From Nothopassalora personata (Eukaryota; Ascomycota; Dothideomycetes; Mycosphaerellales; Mycosphaerellaceae), in contig CM066296.1 in the NCBI GenBank assembly GCA_033816765.1, positions 2,914,001-2,978,000 of the forward strand: a stretch of 64,000 nt of DNA, read 5' to 3'. A program made the position numbers and the translations under genes. Below are positions 63,602 through 64,000 of the stretch, one piece after another. Every line of letters starts with the position of its first letter. Within the stretch, counting starts at the first letter, position 1. The notes beneath the pieces are model-generated. The model was not told the DNA's origin. It did no database searches and worked only from the letters and a program-made list of their open reading frames with translations.

Positions 63602-64000
63602 TAGCTGAAGTGCTAGAAAAGGATGGCCAGTCAGATGCCCGACGCAACGCTACATTCCGTAGACGGCTCGATGAAGGACCTACAGTATTATGGGCAGCCA
63701 CTAGCCTGGCGTTTGTCCAGTGCCCAGCGGCGAAGTATGTCCCACCCAGAGAAACCACGTAACGCACAGCACTCTGGATATCTACAGAGCGTATCCTAAA
63801 AGTTTATTCCGTCGGCTGTAACGCACATGCCGCGACATTGATGCCGCACATACCTTTGATAGCTGGCTCTTCCGCCACTGGAGGTCCTCCCTCCAGCAAA
63901 AATGTAACAGCAGACAAGACAATCGCACTCTAAGTCAGCTGCAAGTCAGCAAGATTCAAAGCAGAAGTGATGTAGTCCTCGCAAACATCGCTCGAGAGCC
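63602..64000. other. right edge with no supported gene
   Basis: No extended frame or repeat is seen in these 399 bp. Confidence 0.45.

Noticed and set aside
63207..63767. 186-codon minus-strand ORF at the right edge
   Set aside because: Rich in Arg and Ser without a domain. The plus-strand frames here look more protein-like, with a plausible acidic C-terminus.

Overview
The window comes from a filamentous ascomycete, probably a Dothideomycete. That placement is inference from three things: spliced genes with short GT–AG introns, 2EXR/F-box-like genes, and heavy repeat-induced point mutation (RIP). About 49 kb of the 64 kb is one pile of nested retroelements. Their old reading frames are full of TAG/TAA codons, CpA and TpG are almost absent, and CpG survives. 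That is what RIP-type CpA-to-TpA mutation leaves behind. Ordinary, less biased host DNA lies at 1-4705, 53149-54386 and 61674-64000.

Host genes: a four-exon cysteine-rich gene (2012-3295, minus), a single-exon HAUS1-like augmin subunit (3739-4587, minus), a 2EXR/F-box-like gene (53282-53893, minus), a broken 2EXR-like copy (61832-62262, minus) and an incompletely resolved gene near 62979-63601 (plus).

Repeat layout: a Ty1/copia element, Copia-A, has its 5' LTR at 4706-4879 and its 3' LTR ending at 53143, with the same 5-bp duplication GATAT outside each end. Everything between is therefore nested in one element. Inside it lie: a fragment of gypsy G5 (6109-6445); parts of gypsy G2 (minus; LTRs 6446-6643 and 50454-50651, coding pieces 41323-42019 and 49118-50453); R1 (6649-41322, plus), a gypsy-like element of the R family; inside R1, chromovirus G1 (7776-26477, TSD CTTAC), which itself holds R2 (13346-25443, TSD CTAG); also inside R1, chromovirus G4 (27742-40353, minus), which holds Copia-C (32224-37825, TSD GTATC); inside G2, an almost undamaged chromovirus G3 (42020-49117, minus, TSD GTACT, two apparently identical 427-bp LTRs) and a solo Copia-C-type LTR (50038-50284, TSD TTACT). 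An intact pogo-type DNA transposon (51154-53019, TSD TA) interrupts the Copia-A 3' LTR. A separate RIP-degraded copia element, Copia-B, sits at 54392-61668 (TSD GAGTG).

The least expected signal is an extra ORF on the opposite strand between the end of pol and the 3' LTR in three unrelated families. In G3 it is intact (42522-43085) and encodes a Zn(II)2Cys6-type cysteine pattern followed by a coiled coil. A diverged, RIP-damaged homologue lies in the same place in G4 (28219-28758). Different antisense ORFs, broken only by TAG/TAA codons, occur in G1 (12946-25980, split by R2) and in Copia-B (59885-61020). In G3 and G4 a tRNA-like sequence follows the antisense ORF. The R family has its own oddities: a perfect 26-bp palindrome between ORF1 and pol and again between pol and a large unidentified downstream ORF, with its core also in every R LTR. 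G3 and the pogo element are the young, potentially active members; the rest are fossils.
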